From a virus, in IMG/VR virus record IMGVR_UViG_3300009104_002192, positions 78,349 to 142,348 of that record: a stretch of 64,000 nt of DNA. One strand, given 5' to 3'. The position numbers and the translations under genes were made by a program. Numbering within the stretch: the first letter of the stretch is position 1; each line of letters begins with the position of its first letter. Under the pieces are notes generated by a model. That model saw only the letters and a list, made by a program, of their open reading frames with translations. It was not told where the DNA came from and ran no database searches. This document shows positions 1 to 10,600 of the stretch, one piece after another.

Positions 1-30
1 ATACCAGAGGTGAACTCATAAGGATATAAA

Positions 31-3000
31 ATGTCATCAGCATCATGGTTTACAAATAGATCTGGAAACGTAGCTGGGGGATCCTCTAACGAGGCGGTTG
101 GACCTACCGGGCCTACAGGAGCTACTGGAGCTACTGGAGCTACAGGGGCCACGGGCGCGACCGGGGCTACGGGGACGGATGGGCTCGCAGGCGCAGGAGT
201 AACTTGGAAAGGAACTTGGTCTGACGCTACATCTTATGTGGCTAATGATGTAGTTTATTATAACGGCACTGCTTACATTTCTATACTTGCTGGAACTAAC
301 AAGCAACCAAATACGGAAACGACTTATTGGGATGCTTATACCGCTGGTATAACTGGCCCAGCCGGAGCGACAGGAGCCGCTGGACCCACAGGGGCGGCTA
401 GTACTGCTCTCGGTCCTACAGGAAGTATCGGTGCAACAGGAGCAACAGGCTCTATTGGTCGATTTGGGGGCAATAGTCAAAGATTTAAATTTAGCGACAG
501 CATTTTAGATAGCGACCCCGGAAACGGCACATTAAGATTAAATCATGCGACTATACCTAACGTAACAAAAATTTTCTTAGACGATGCTGATGCTTCTGGG
601 GTGGGCGTAGAAAACTGGATAGGAACCTTAGACGATAATTCAACAAATTCTAAAAGAGGAAGCTTAACTTTATTTGACGAAGTCGATCCGAATAATTATG
701 TAATATTCTATATTAACGGAGAAAACGAAACAGAAACAGGCTATAAGAAAATCAATGTTTCTCACGTAGCTAATTACGGATCGTTCACGAATGATAACGT
801 CCTCGTTTTAAGTTTCGTGGCTTTTGGAGAAAAAGGCGACGTAGGTTCCGCGGGAGACGCAGGCGTAACCGGAGCAACTGGTCCTACCGGAGCAACAGGC
901 GGATTAGGCGCAACTGGCTCTACCGGTGAAAAGGGAGCCACGGGGGCGGCTAGTACTGTAATCGGACCAAAGGGTCCAGCAGGTCCTACTGGGGCAATTG
1001 GGCCCACAGGCTCTGTGGGAGCTACGGGAGAAGGAGATAAATATGCTACAACCTCGAGTTCTTCTTTATCTATAACTACTGGCTCAATCAGTTTAACAGT
1101 CGGAACAAGTCTTTCTTACTCTGTCGGTCAATCCGCTATCATTGCCTATAACTCCAGCAATCAAATGTCTGGAGCGGTCACTTCTTACGATTCTTCAACT
1201 GGAGTCTTAGTGGTCAATGTAACTTCTCTTACTGGGTCCGGCTCTTATGGCGTTTGGTCGGTTAACCTTAGTGGCGCAGCGGGACCCGCAGGGCCACAAG
1301 GGGAAGACGGCATTGCTGGTCCAAGCGGCCCAATAGGGCCCACTGGATTATTAGGTGGACTTACTTATCTAATAACGGTTCAATCTAAAAGCTCTGCTCA
1401 CCCTCATTATGGGGAGGGTTATTCTTCGGGTTTTGTAGTAAACGGAACAGAAGGTAAACCTTTGAATTTAATAAGGGGATATACTTACTATTTTGACTTA
1501 TCTCATTCCTCTAATACTAGTAGGCTATATATTTCGACAAGTTCTGAAGGTGGGGGGCTTAATCAGCCGGGCGAGGTGACTTCAGGAGTCACGACTTCTG
1601 GAACAGCTGGAACAGATTATATTCTAACTTATACTGTCCCTATTGATGCTCCCGACACTTTATATTACTGGAGCGCTGCGGCGTCATACATGGGTGGAGC
1701 GATTTCTGTAGGAGACTTTGGGCCAACTGGGCCTACTGGCGAGGCAGGGCCTACTGGCGGGATAGGCGTTACGGGACCAACGGGTCCCGCAAGTACTGCT
1801 CTCGGTCCTACTGGAATAGCTGGGCCAATTGGTAACACCGGAGCAACAGGACCCACGGGCCCAACTGGAGCGGTTGGTGGTGCCGGAGCTACGGGAGCCG
1901 ATGGGGATGCAGGACCTACAGGAGCTACAGGAGCTACAGGAGCAGTGGGTCCCGAGGGGGATGCTGGCCCGACAGGACCAATAGGAAATACTGGTGCTGT
2001 TGGCCCTGAGGGTGCCGTCGGAGAAGCTGGCCCTACGGGTGCAGCGGGTGACGAGCCAGTAGTGGTTAACTATTCTGTTAAAATCGTAGACAGCAAGTAC
2101 CTCATAACTCAAGAGGGCGAGGGTTGGACCTCTAATTCTATACTTAAAATATATAAAGGCTTCACTTATGAATTTGATTTGTCTGACAGTTCTAACTCGG
2201 GCAAAACGTTTAAGCTTTCCGCGGATCCAGATGGAACGCACTCTTCGGGTATGGAATGGACTACCGGCGTAACAGTTACGGGAACGTCAGGGTCCTCAGG
2301 AGCTAAACTAAGATTTAAAGTCCCTCACGTAGTTCCAAATATTTTATATTATTACTCTAAAGAGCTACCCGCCGCTGGAGGAACTGGATATATAAACGTT
2401 TCTGTAATTTCTACAGGAGCTACAGGCGCAACTGGAGCTACAGGGAGCACGGGAGCTGCAGGCGCAACTGGAGCTACGGGGAGCACAGGAGCTACAGGCG
2501 CAACTGGAGCTACGGGGAGCACAGGAGCTACAGGCGCAACTGGGGCTACAGGAGCCACAGGAGTGGACGGCCTTCAGGGGGTAGCGGGAGCAGTCGAGCA
2601 TGTAATTACCGTAGACAGCTCAGCCATGGTTGTAAATGGAATAATAAGAGATACATTACATTTATTAAAAGGTTATACTTATTATTTTAAAGAGACACAC
2701 TCTTCTACGGCTGGGCATCAAATTTATATAGCTACCTCTCCCGGAGGAGAAGGAGCAAACCCATACAATTATGGACATAGTTATTCTGGAACAGCTGGAA
2801 CAGACGGAAACCTTACCTTCACTGTTCCTCATGATGCTCCTGCAATTTTATATTATGAATGTCTTCATCACCCCAACATGGGTGGAACTTTAACTATATC
2901 TGACGAAGGTCCGACAGGCCCCACGGGAACGAAAGGAGAAACAGGGGCGACAGGGACAAAAGGAGAAGATGGGAAAGTGGGAAATACTGGCCCTGCAGGC

Positions 3001-3639
3001 GCAGCTAGCACTGAACCCGGTCCTACTGGGTCTACAGGACCTACAGGCGCGGTGGGCATGGGCGGATCAGGGGGGACGACCCCAACTATTTCAACAAAAG
3101 GTATAGAGGCGTATGTCGGGAATAGCCTATGTTTTAACCCGTTCGAGTCTTCCGAACAATTTCATGTTAATAACTCTCTGGGGGAAACATTAAATTCTCT
3201 TCAAATTATAAATCACGGAGGTTTTATACCAGAGCCTTGCGAAATCGGATCGTACAAAGCTTATATAGTCAGTAGTGATTTAGATAGTTCTAGCGCTTGC
3301 TCTATTACAATTTATAAAAATGGGGTTTCTACAGGTATTACGAGTGTAGTAAACGGTTCCTCATACGCAGGCCAAACAGTTCATTTAATTAACGAAACGA
3401 GTGGCCAACCAAACAGTTTGAATTTATCGGCTGGAGATAAAATAACGGCCGTTTGTGTTTGTAGTGGAGTAGAGAACAGTAGAGGGGTTATCTTTAAACT
3501 TTCCGGAGTAACTTCAGTAGGCGTAGGTCCAACAGGCCCAGCCGGAGACGCAGGCGCAGGTGGAAATACTGGTCCCACAGGGGCTACTGGGAGTGTAAAT
3601 ACCAGTGATATTATAAAATATACCTTAATTTTTGGATAA
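31..3639 (+). CDS. Collagen-like tail fibre with cupredoxin-like domains
   Basis: Virion fibre protein of 1,202 residues. Gly-X-Thr/Gly-X-Pro collagen-type stretches (GPTGATG pattern) alternate with folded domains. Residues about 57-105 resemble a carbohydrate-binding motif (Y..xD.V.Y.G..Y..., ending YW). Three related beta domains lie at about 443-560, 674-794 and 855-960, each with a YTY-(Y/E)-F strand and an LYY(Y/W/E) strand. The third ends C-x2-H-x2-M like a blue-copper site; the first two lack the Cys and His. A different beta-rich head occupies about 1020-1170. The motif AAST-x-x-GP (PAST in one copy) recurs at collagen junctions. The start follows AAGGA ('aaggatataaaatg'). Collagen stretches usually trimerise fibres in phages. 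Assignment as a tail or side fibre, rather than head fibre, is inference. Confidence 0.8.
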   Translation: MSSASWFTNRSGNVAGGSSNEAVGPTGPTGATGATGATGATGATGATGTDGLAGAGVTWKGTWSDATSYVANDVVYYNGTAYISILAGTNKQPNTETTYWDAYTAGITGPAGATGAAGPTGAASTALGPTGSIGATGATGSIGRFGGNSQRFKFSDSILDSDPGNGTLRLNHATIPNVTKIFLDDADASGVGVENWIGTLDDNSTNSKRGSLTLFDEVDPNNYVIFYINGENETETGYKKINVSHVANYGSFTNDNVLVLSFVAFGEKGDVGSAGDAGVTGATGPTGATGGLGATGSTGEKGATGAASTVIGPKGPAGPTGAIGPTGSVGATGEGDKYATTSSSSLSITTGSISLTVGTSLSYSVGQSAIIAYNSSNQMSGAVTSYDSSTGVLVVNVTSLTGSGSYGVWSVNLSGAAGPAGPQGEDGIAGPSGPIGPTGLLGGLTYLITVQSKSSAHPHYGEGYSSGFVVNGTEGKPLNLIRGYTYYFDLSHSSNTSRLYISTSSEGGGLNQPGEVTSGVTTSGTAGTDYILTYTVPIDAPDTLYYWSAAASYMGGAISVGDFGPTGPTGEAGPTGGIGVTGPTGPASTALGPTGIAGPIGNTGATGPTGPTGAVGGAGATGADGDAGPTGATGATGAVGPEGDAGPTGPIGNTGAVGPEGAVGEAGPTGAAGDEPVVVNYSVKIVDSKYLITQEGEGWTSNSILKIYKGFTYEFDLSDSSNSGKTFKLSADPDGTHSSGMEWTTGVTVTGTSGSSGAKLRFKVPHVVPNILYYYSKELPAAGGTGYINVSVISTGATGATGATGSTGAAGATGATGSTGATGATGATGSTGATGATGATGATGVDGLQGVAGAVEHVITVDSSAMVVNGIIRDTLHLLKGYTYYFKETHSSTAGHQIYIATSPGGEGANPYNYGHSYSGTAGTDGNLTFTVPHDAPAILYYECLHHPNMGGTLTISDEGPTGPTGTKGETGATGTKGEDGKVGNTGPAGAASTEPGPTGSTGPTGAVGMGGSGGTTPTISTKGIEAYVGNSLCFNPFESSEQFHVNNSLGETLNSLQIINHGGFIPEPCEIGSYKAYIVSSDLDSSSACSITIYKNGVSTGITSVVNGSSYAGQTVHLINETSGQPNSLNLSAGDKITAVCVCSGVENSRGVIFKLSGVTSVGVGPTGPAGDAGAGGNTGPTGATGSVNTSDIIKYTLIFG
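2416..2559 (+). repeat. 36-bp tandem repeat, four copies, in fibre gene
   Basis: Near-identical 36-bp units start at 2416, 2452, 2488 and 2524, each encoding a 12-residue collagen segment ([12 protein letters not shown] type). They are in frame and differ by only a few bases, so this stretch probably expands and contracts by recombination or slippage and so changes fibre length. Confidence 0.9.
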
Positions 3640-3643
3640 TTAT

Positions 3644-3967
3644 ATGATTGCTAATACTATAATTAATAATACAGCTACAGATATTCTAGAGACCCCTGTA
3701 GATTCAGCTATAACTGCGTATGCGGGGGTTGGGATGTTTTTCTGTAATGCCGGCGCAACTAATGAAAGTATTAATATTTATGCGGTCCCTAGTGGTCAAG
3801 TAGCTTCGGAAAATAACATGGTTATTAAAGACTTAACCGTGGTCACTGGAGACACATATGAATTTAGTGCTGAAAAATTTTTATTAAATAAGGGAGAAAG
3901 TCTTGTGGCCAGTGGCCAAAATGGGGGTTTAATATCAGCAACAATTACTTATACGGATATAACATAA
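3644..3967 (+). CDS. Small beta-rich virion protein
   Basis: About 107 residues. The reading frame is open from a TTG at 3632 inside the previous gene, but ATG 3644, just after the fibre stop codon, is the likelier start. The sequence has the pattern VPSG...N.MVIKDL...GDTYEF...[13 protein letters not shown], which I associate with small beta-sandwich structural proteins in marine phage structural clusters; no biochemical role is known to me. It lies in a same-strand run of fibre genes with 2-15 bp gaps, so it is probably a fibre- or tail-associated decoration protein. It has no signal peptide or membrane segment. Confidence 0.6.
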   Translation: MIANTIINNTATDILETPVDSAITAYAGVGMFFCNAGATNESINIYAVPSGQVASENNMVIKDLTVVTGDTYEFSAEKFLLNKGESLVASGQNGGLISATITYTDIT

Positions 3968-3968
3968 A

Positions 3969-4223
3969 ATGTCTAGCTTTATAAATAAACAAGGAAGCGA
4001 CTTAACAGGTCCAGTAGGATCTGCAGGACCCACCGGACCTACTGGCGCTGATGGTCAGTCGGGTAACACAGGAGCTGCTGGCTCCACAGGCGCTACGGGA
4101 GCTACGGGTGCTGATGGTGCGCAAGGCAATACAGGGGCTACTGGCGCTGATGGTGCGCAAGGAGAGACTGGTCCGGCTGGAGTAGCTGCTATCAGCGTAT
4201 TAGAATTACAAATTTTTAGTTAA
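3969..4223 (+). CDS. Short collagen-like protein
   Basis: 84 residues. A short N-terminal segment ([12 protein letters not shown]) is followed by roughly 20 Gly-X-Y triplets ([21 protein letters not shown]) and a short hydrophobic tail ending LELQIFS. A 36-bp DNA repeat encodes the two GADGAQG blocks. It has the composition of the large fibre but no folded domain. It could be a separate trimeric stalk, or a reservoir of repeats recombining with the large fibre gene. Its start is 1 bp after the previous stop codon. Confidence 0.7.
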   Translation: MSSFINKQGSDLTGPVGSAGPTGPTGADGQSGNTGAAGSTGATGATGADGAQGNTGATGADGAQGETGPAGVAAISVLELQIFS

Positions 4224-4237
4224 AAGGAATTTAAACA

Positions 4238-4594
4238 ATGGCAACATTCACAAAACATAAATTAAGTGGATCTACAGATGGTAAAGGGGTCAAGGTGACA
4301 TCTAATCTCGCAGGCTCGGGAGTAACGGTACACACTGCCGTCACAGGGACTACAGATTTCGATGAAGTATGGTTGTATGCATATAATTCAGACTCTGCAA
4401 GCGTTAACGTAACTGTAGAGTTTGGAGGAACAACTTCTCCTGATAATACTATCACTCAGTCTGTTCCTGCTCAATCAGGACTATATTTATTGATACCGGG
4501 TTTTCCCTTGCAAAACTCAGCTGTAATTTCAGCTTATGCTAGCAAGCAAAACGTGGTTTCTTTATATGGTTTTGTTAATAGGATTGATCAGTAA
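4238..4594 (+). CDS. Conserved phage virion protein (GFVNRI family)
   Basis: 118 residues, with a good ribosome site (AAAAGGA, then ATG). The pattern STDGKGVKV...TVHTAV.GT..FDEVWLYAYN...VTVEFGGTT.PDNTI...GLYLLIPG...GFVNRI is one I recognise from short virion-associated proteins beside tail fibre genes in many phages; it has no accepted name. It is predicted beta-rich, with no transmembrane segment. Position between collagen-like genes and the giant adhesin supports a structural or receptor-binding accessory role. Exact function unknown. Confidence 0.65.
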   Translation: MATFTKHKLSGSTDGKGVKVTSNLAGSGVTVHTAVTGTTDFDEVWLYAYNSDSASVNVTVEFGGTTSPDNTITQSVPAQSGLYLLIPGFPLQNSAVISAYASKQNVVSLYGFVNRIDQ

Positions 4595-4613
4595 TAGAGA
4601 GTAAACTCTTAAA

Positions 4614-7600
4614 ATGAGAAATGCAAGATCAAAGTCTACTTTTAGGCCTAGGTGGAGGCGAAGGATTGCAGGAAAAGCAGGAGGTCAGGCTTATCCGATT
4701 TTAAAATCCGTCACGTCTTCGACCGGAGATTTCATTTATGATCCTGAGGTCTCTGCTTGGGCAAAAAGAGTTAATTCTGCAGGAGGATCCGTATCTAATA
4801 GTTGCCTAGAGGCTTCTAGCGCTTTCATTAGGACGATCAAAAATCAGCCGGGCTTAAGACAAAAAATCAAAAGGTTAAATCTCTTTTGTGGCTCAAATCT
4901 AGACTCCTCTTTAATGCCTCTGATCATTGACGAAGGGCCTACTCAGGACATTAACCATAATTTTGCATCAACAGAATACTCAGAAAAGTCTGGGATTAAA
5001 AATTCAACAGCTTCTGGAAATAAATATTTAGATACAGGTCTCGATCTTTCGTGGTCCGCTGTTGGCCTAACTTTTAATGATGCTCATATAGCAATTAGCA
5101 CCTTGGGAGCGAATACTTCTTCTTCTTACAAAGAATGGATAGGTAGGGATCACTTCTCCCTAGGATCTAACAAAGAAAACAGAAAACTTCAATTTAGGGT
5201 GGGAGAACATACAATTTATGCTGATAATCCAAACCCTCAACAAGGAGCTTGTATGGGGTTTTATCTAGGTAATTGCTGGTGGGGGGACGTAAGTCTTCGT
5301 TTAAATAATAGATCATTAGAAAATATAAACGTCTCTAATAATTCCCCCAGCAACGCTGATTTGTCTCAAAATTTTCATATATTTAAAAGGAATACAGCTT
5401 ATTCAGCCCCTGATGATTTCGATCAAACAGTAAACTTTTATTCAATAGGCTTAGGTTTAAGCGATTCTGAAGCAACAGTTTTATACGATGCTGTTTCAGT
5501 ATTTAATCAGGCAAAAAATAGAGAGTTATTCGAAGCTTTAGATATTGAGGTTTGGAAATGGGCTAACCATAGAATCCCTGAAGCAGTGGGAGATGCTTCA
5601 GCTCACTTTAGCTCTTTACTGGTTCAAAATGCTAGCGCTTGGATGGAGTCCATTAAAAATAATAATTTAAGAGAAAAAATAAATAGAGCTAACTTATTCT
5701 TGGGAAAAAGCTCTTCTAACTATGGTTATTTAACCTCTCTTGTTCCTTTAATCATCGACAGCGGCCACAGAACAGATATTAACAATAATTTTCTTAATTC
5801 TGACTATAATCTAAAATTTGGCCTTCATGGAGACGGAGCTACTAAATTTTTAGATACTGGGATAACGACAAGAGAATTAGTCTCTGCCTCTTCAAATTCA
5901 GGACATCTTTCTGTCGAAGCAACTTCTCCAAGTCCAACCAATACTTCGAGTTCTTCATCGAACTGTTTGATAGGCTCTAAGGAGTCAATCTCTACCGCTG
6001 GGGGCGTTGGTATGAGTATCAGTCTGTCTAAGACTAAAATGACCACTAAAGCTTGGACGGCTTTATCCAAAAGTGCTGTTCCTGCGACACAAGGTATGTT
6101 TACTTCTAGCATAGGGGCCGGAGGCTCAAACTCGAACGCTAGGACATATTTTAATGGGGCTTTTTTAAGTGATAATTCTAACGATATACAATCAACGTCT
6201 TACGATTCTTCATTGACAGGCTCTACTATTTCGTTGTTCACTTTAAACACTGTGGAATATGGAAATTTAGGTCACTCATCTCAGTCAATTAAAAGTTATT
6301 CTATTGGCAAAGCTTTAACTGATGACGAAGTGCAAAATTTATATGCAGCGAATTCAAACGTAAAAAGAGTTGAGATTGTTTCTGATGATATGGATTCAGA
6401 AGTATACGATTGGGCAAACTATAGGGTTCCTGCTAACGGAGGTCTCGTTACGCAAAAGGAAGCTGAAGCCGTAAACGCTTGGATGTTAAAAATCAAAACC
6501 TCTTCAGGGTTAAGAGAAAAGCTTAAAAGAGTAAATTTAATGGCCGGATCAAACCTCGCTGCAAAAATGGTTCCCCTTATCGTTGATTCTGGTTATTCTA
6601 AGGTAGATAAAAATACTAACCTATCTGAAGGCGATTCTGTGTCCACGGGCTTAAGAGCTGGCGATGAAAAAAGTATAGATACGACCGTGAAACTTTCAGA
6701 TTTTCTTACAAATAGTTCTGGACACTTTTCGGTAAAAAACTATGCGAGCTTGGACACTTTAATCATGGGGGACACTTTCGCTCATGGGGTCATTACGAAT
6801 CAGTCTTCCTATTCTAGCGAAACGAGCGCGGAGCTTTTGGTTTCCTCCGACCACGTCAATGGTTCCAATGTATTTACTGATTCGTCTGGGGCGGGGCACG
6901 CGATCACGAACCATGGCAACACGAGCCACCAAAACGCGGTTGGTAATCCGTTTGGTTCGGGTAGTGCGATTAAATTCGACGGCTCAAGTGATTATCTAAC
7001 CGTGGCTGATTCGGCATCATGGACTTTCGGCAGCGGAGATTTTACGATAGAAACATGGATAAACTTCTCAGCTTGGGAGAGTACGAACTTCAACACAATA
7101 GCGTGGTTCGGCCCTGTTCAGATTGACTACAAACGAGACGGCGGGACTAAACAGTTGAGAATGTTCTGCTATAGCTCAGGCGGCAATACTTCAAGCATCC
7201 AGACATGGGACGCCTCACTGGATACTTGGTATCATATTGCTGCCGTCAGAGATAGCGGAAACTTACGACTGTTTGTTAATGGGACATCCCTAGGAACTCC
7301 ACCTGCGCATGAGGGCAACACAACTCTTACAAATGCAACCGGAGCGAGTGCGATCATGGCAAGGGCGGCTAACTCCGTTTCGGGAGTTGGAAGCCCAGAC
7401 CGAAAATCTGCTGGCTACATCTACGACTTCCGAGTGTCCAAGGAAGCTAAGTATTCAGATGATTTTTCCAAGCCCACCGCATCTTTCGGGTCCACCGGGG
7501 GCCCCAAGCCTGCCCTCGGCCTCACCATAGACTCAAACGGCGTGAAAGGCTACGTTTGGGACAACAATAGATCAAATGCTGTAAGTTACGCCAAGCTAAA

Positions 7601-10600
7601 TCAAGCGACTACAGAGACGAAAAAGACTGTTGATACTTCCAGTTATTCGCATCCTACCTTGTATTCTGGTCAGCCGATGCCTTACTGGGGGTATCTCAAC
7701 ACCGATCTACCGGGCGAAGAAGATAATCAAGCAGACGTTTCTTATATTGTCGAGGACAATGGTGATCATGTCATTGATATTCCTCAGTTAAAGCAGGCAT
7801 CCACTTGGGGGCCCGGGCCCGCCGCTATCATTGTTTATAAAAATGGTGTCATTCAGACGCATTTGAGCGATTGGATACATCCTTACGCGTGGCCTATACC
7901 TTGGTCGCGTACGCTTACAGATCTGGCTGTTGGAGATAAAATAAAAGTTGTAATCCAATACCCAGATTGGTCCGCGCCCGGCTGGGAAGCGTGGCCAAAC
8001 GTGTGGCGAATTGGAGCGATGGAGAATACTACCGTATTTTTCAAGAGAATAGTTCCCTCAACTCAAAACGCTTTAGACGGTTTGTGGACCGTAAGTAGAA
8101 CTTCAGCCACTGCATCATCTTTGTACTTAGATGGATCCCCCGTGGCTTCTTCTACCGCTTCATCTAATGTGACTAATGTTAGTGACGATTACGTAAACAT
8201 CATGGGGTCTTATTCTGATGATGGATCTATACAAAATCATCATGATAACGCTTCTAGAATAGGATTTTATAGTTTGGGTTTGAGCTTAACAGACGCAGAA
8301 GCTCTTACTTTATCTGAGGCTATAACCGCTTTCGATACCAAGATGAGAAGAGACTTAGATGAAGAAGTCTGGGATTGGGCTTATACTCGGGTTCCTTTAA
8401 ATGGCGGGTCTTTGAGCGAGTCGAACATAAATAATGTAAATACATTCATGCTTGCTCTTAAAACTGAGTCTGGACTAAGAGAGTCTATTAAAAGATTAAA
8501 CGTTTTCGCGGGTTCTAATTTGTCTAGTGCTATGGTGCCTTTGATTAAAGACTTCGGAGACAGTATAGAGAAAAATTATAACTTTACATCTTCAGACGTA
8601 AACCAAGGGCTAAATTCTAGCGGATCAAAATATCTAGATACTGGGATGAGTTTCAGTGAATTAGATATAATATCTTATAGTAATTTTCATGTAGCCTTAT
8701 CTAGAAAAGGTAATTCAGTTAGCGGATACGCCAACTCTGACGCCATCGGTAACGGCTCGATAAGATTGAATTTAACTAATAGGCCTGTAGTTCCAGTGGA
8801 GGGGGCAGATAACTTGATTTATTCTGGAAGTACTATTACTTCAAGTACTGATGGCTCAGGCTTTCTTGTGGGAACCGCAGTTAATAATACAGAAACAAAA
8901 TTATATAAAGGGTCGACAAGTTCCGACACGGGTCCTTTCGATGGTAGCTCATCCATGTCTGCGAACAATTTTATAGTTTGTGGTAATCAAACTGAGGCCG
9001 GGGTTGTAGCACAATTCTCAGGAAGGATCTCTATCTATTCCTTGGGTATTGGGTTAACATCAGGGCAGGTATCAGCTTTTAATAGCGCTGTTTCAGCTTT
9101 AGAACTTTCATTAGAAAGAGGGGATTTTGAGGCTAGTAATTCAGACGCTTGGAAATGGGCTAATATAAATGTTCCTGCTAACGGCGGCCTCGTTAGCCAG
9201 AAACAAGTTACAGCGGTAAACAAGTTCATGGATTCAATAAGTAACATCCATAATCTAAGAGACTCTATTAAAAGAATGAATCTTTTCGTTGGGGAAAATC
9301 TTAACGCCGCCTTGGTTCCTGTCGTATCTGATTTAGGGGCCTCCGTTGAGACAAATAATAATTTTATTTCTAGTGATTACATTTCTACGGGGCCTGACGC
9401 AGGACTAACAGGCGGGTCAGGTAAAACTTTAGATTTAAAAATAAAAGCTAGAGATTTAGGGGATAATTTTGTCATGGCTCTTAGGAGTAATTCGGGATCA
9501 ACTTTTGATAGCTCTTCAAATGCTCCGATAATGGGAGTGGAGGAAGGATTCAGCTCGATGACGATGGGCTCTAACTTGGGTAAATTGTCATTCTTTACTT
9601 CGATTAGCAGCGCTCAAACTATAGACACATCCCATTACATTAAAACTCCCGCCATTTTTAAAGATTTACCTCGAAATTATAATGGCTGCGACATAGTTGG
9701 TAATAGTATTCTTGAGCCTTCCCTAAATACGGACGTTGGCGAATCTTCTTGCGAAACTTTAGAAAACGCTGTTTCTAGTTACGATATACCAAACCACAGT
9801 TTTATTGATAGCTCTTTAAGCCGAAAAATTCTTAACGATCGACTGTACTGCGATTATAGAAATTCGGACATCTTAAGCCGAGGTCAACAATTTTATGGTG
9901 ACGCCGGAGTTAACTTTTCTATTGATCATGAGAAGGGGAGAAACTCTGAGGGCGTAGTGGCTCTGGGTGAAAATGGTGATTTTTGCAAAGGATTTTATTC
10001 TGTTCTCTGCTCGAAAGTTGAGGATTCGAATATTAGCAAACTTAAAATGTATAAAAATGGCCAAGAGATGGTAGAGTCTCAGATGGTTAATCAAAATATT
10101 GGCCCTGCAGCAGAAATAGCTTTATTCGGTAAGCGAAATGGAAGCGTTTTTCACTCCTTCCCTAGTTCAATAAATATCGATTTTTATTGTTTGGGTTCTA
10201 ACGCTGAGACTCCTGACGCATCTAAAAATCCAGACGTTTTAGGTGATGGCTTTTTACCTAACGAAGTTCATAACTTCTTAATTCAACTAGATGTAGATTT
10301 AAACAGAAAAGACTTCCAAAAACCTGATGCTACAAACGGAATACTTGGTAATTTACAAACCTTAACTAGCGAGCTCGATCCCGAGGTCTCAAAATGGGCT
10401 AATGAAAAAGTCCCGAAAGTTGGGGGGAAATTAAATCCTGAGATAGTATTAGCTGTTAATGCTTGGATGACTAAAATTAAAGAACGAGCCGGATTAAGGC
10501 AAAAGCTTAAAAGAGTAAATCTTTTTTCAAGCGTCAACTTGGCGGGCGCTCTCGTACCCATCATTACAGACGAAGGGTACCCTGTCGACTTAAATCAAGG

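Noticed and set aside
774-3578. Several minus-strand open frames rich in Pro-Val-Ala-Pro inside the collagen-like gene
   Set aside because: They are the reverse complement of Gly-x-Thr/Pro repeats, lack ribosome sites and have no domains; the plus-strand frame explains them.
6784-7530. Two extra plus-strand frames within the LamG insertion
   Set aside because: They arise from the G+C-rich composition of the insert; the main frame carries a clear LamG domain across the same bases.
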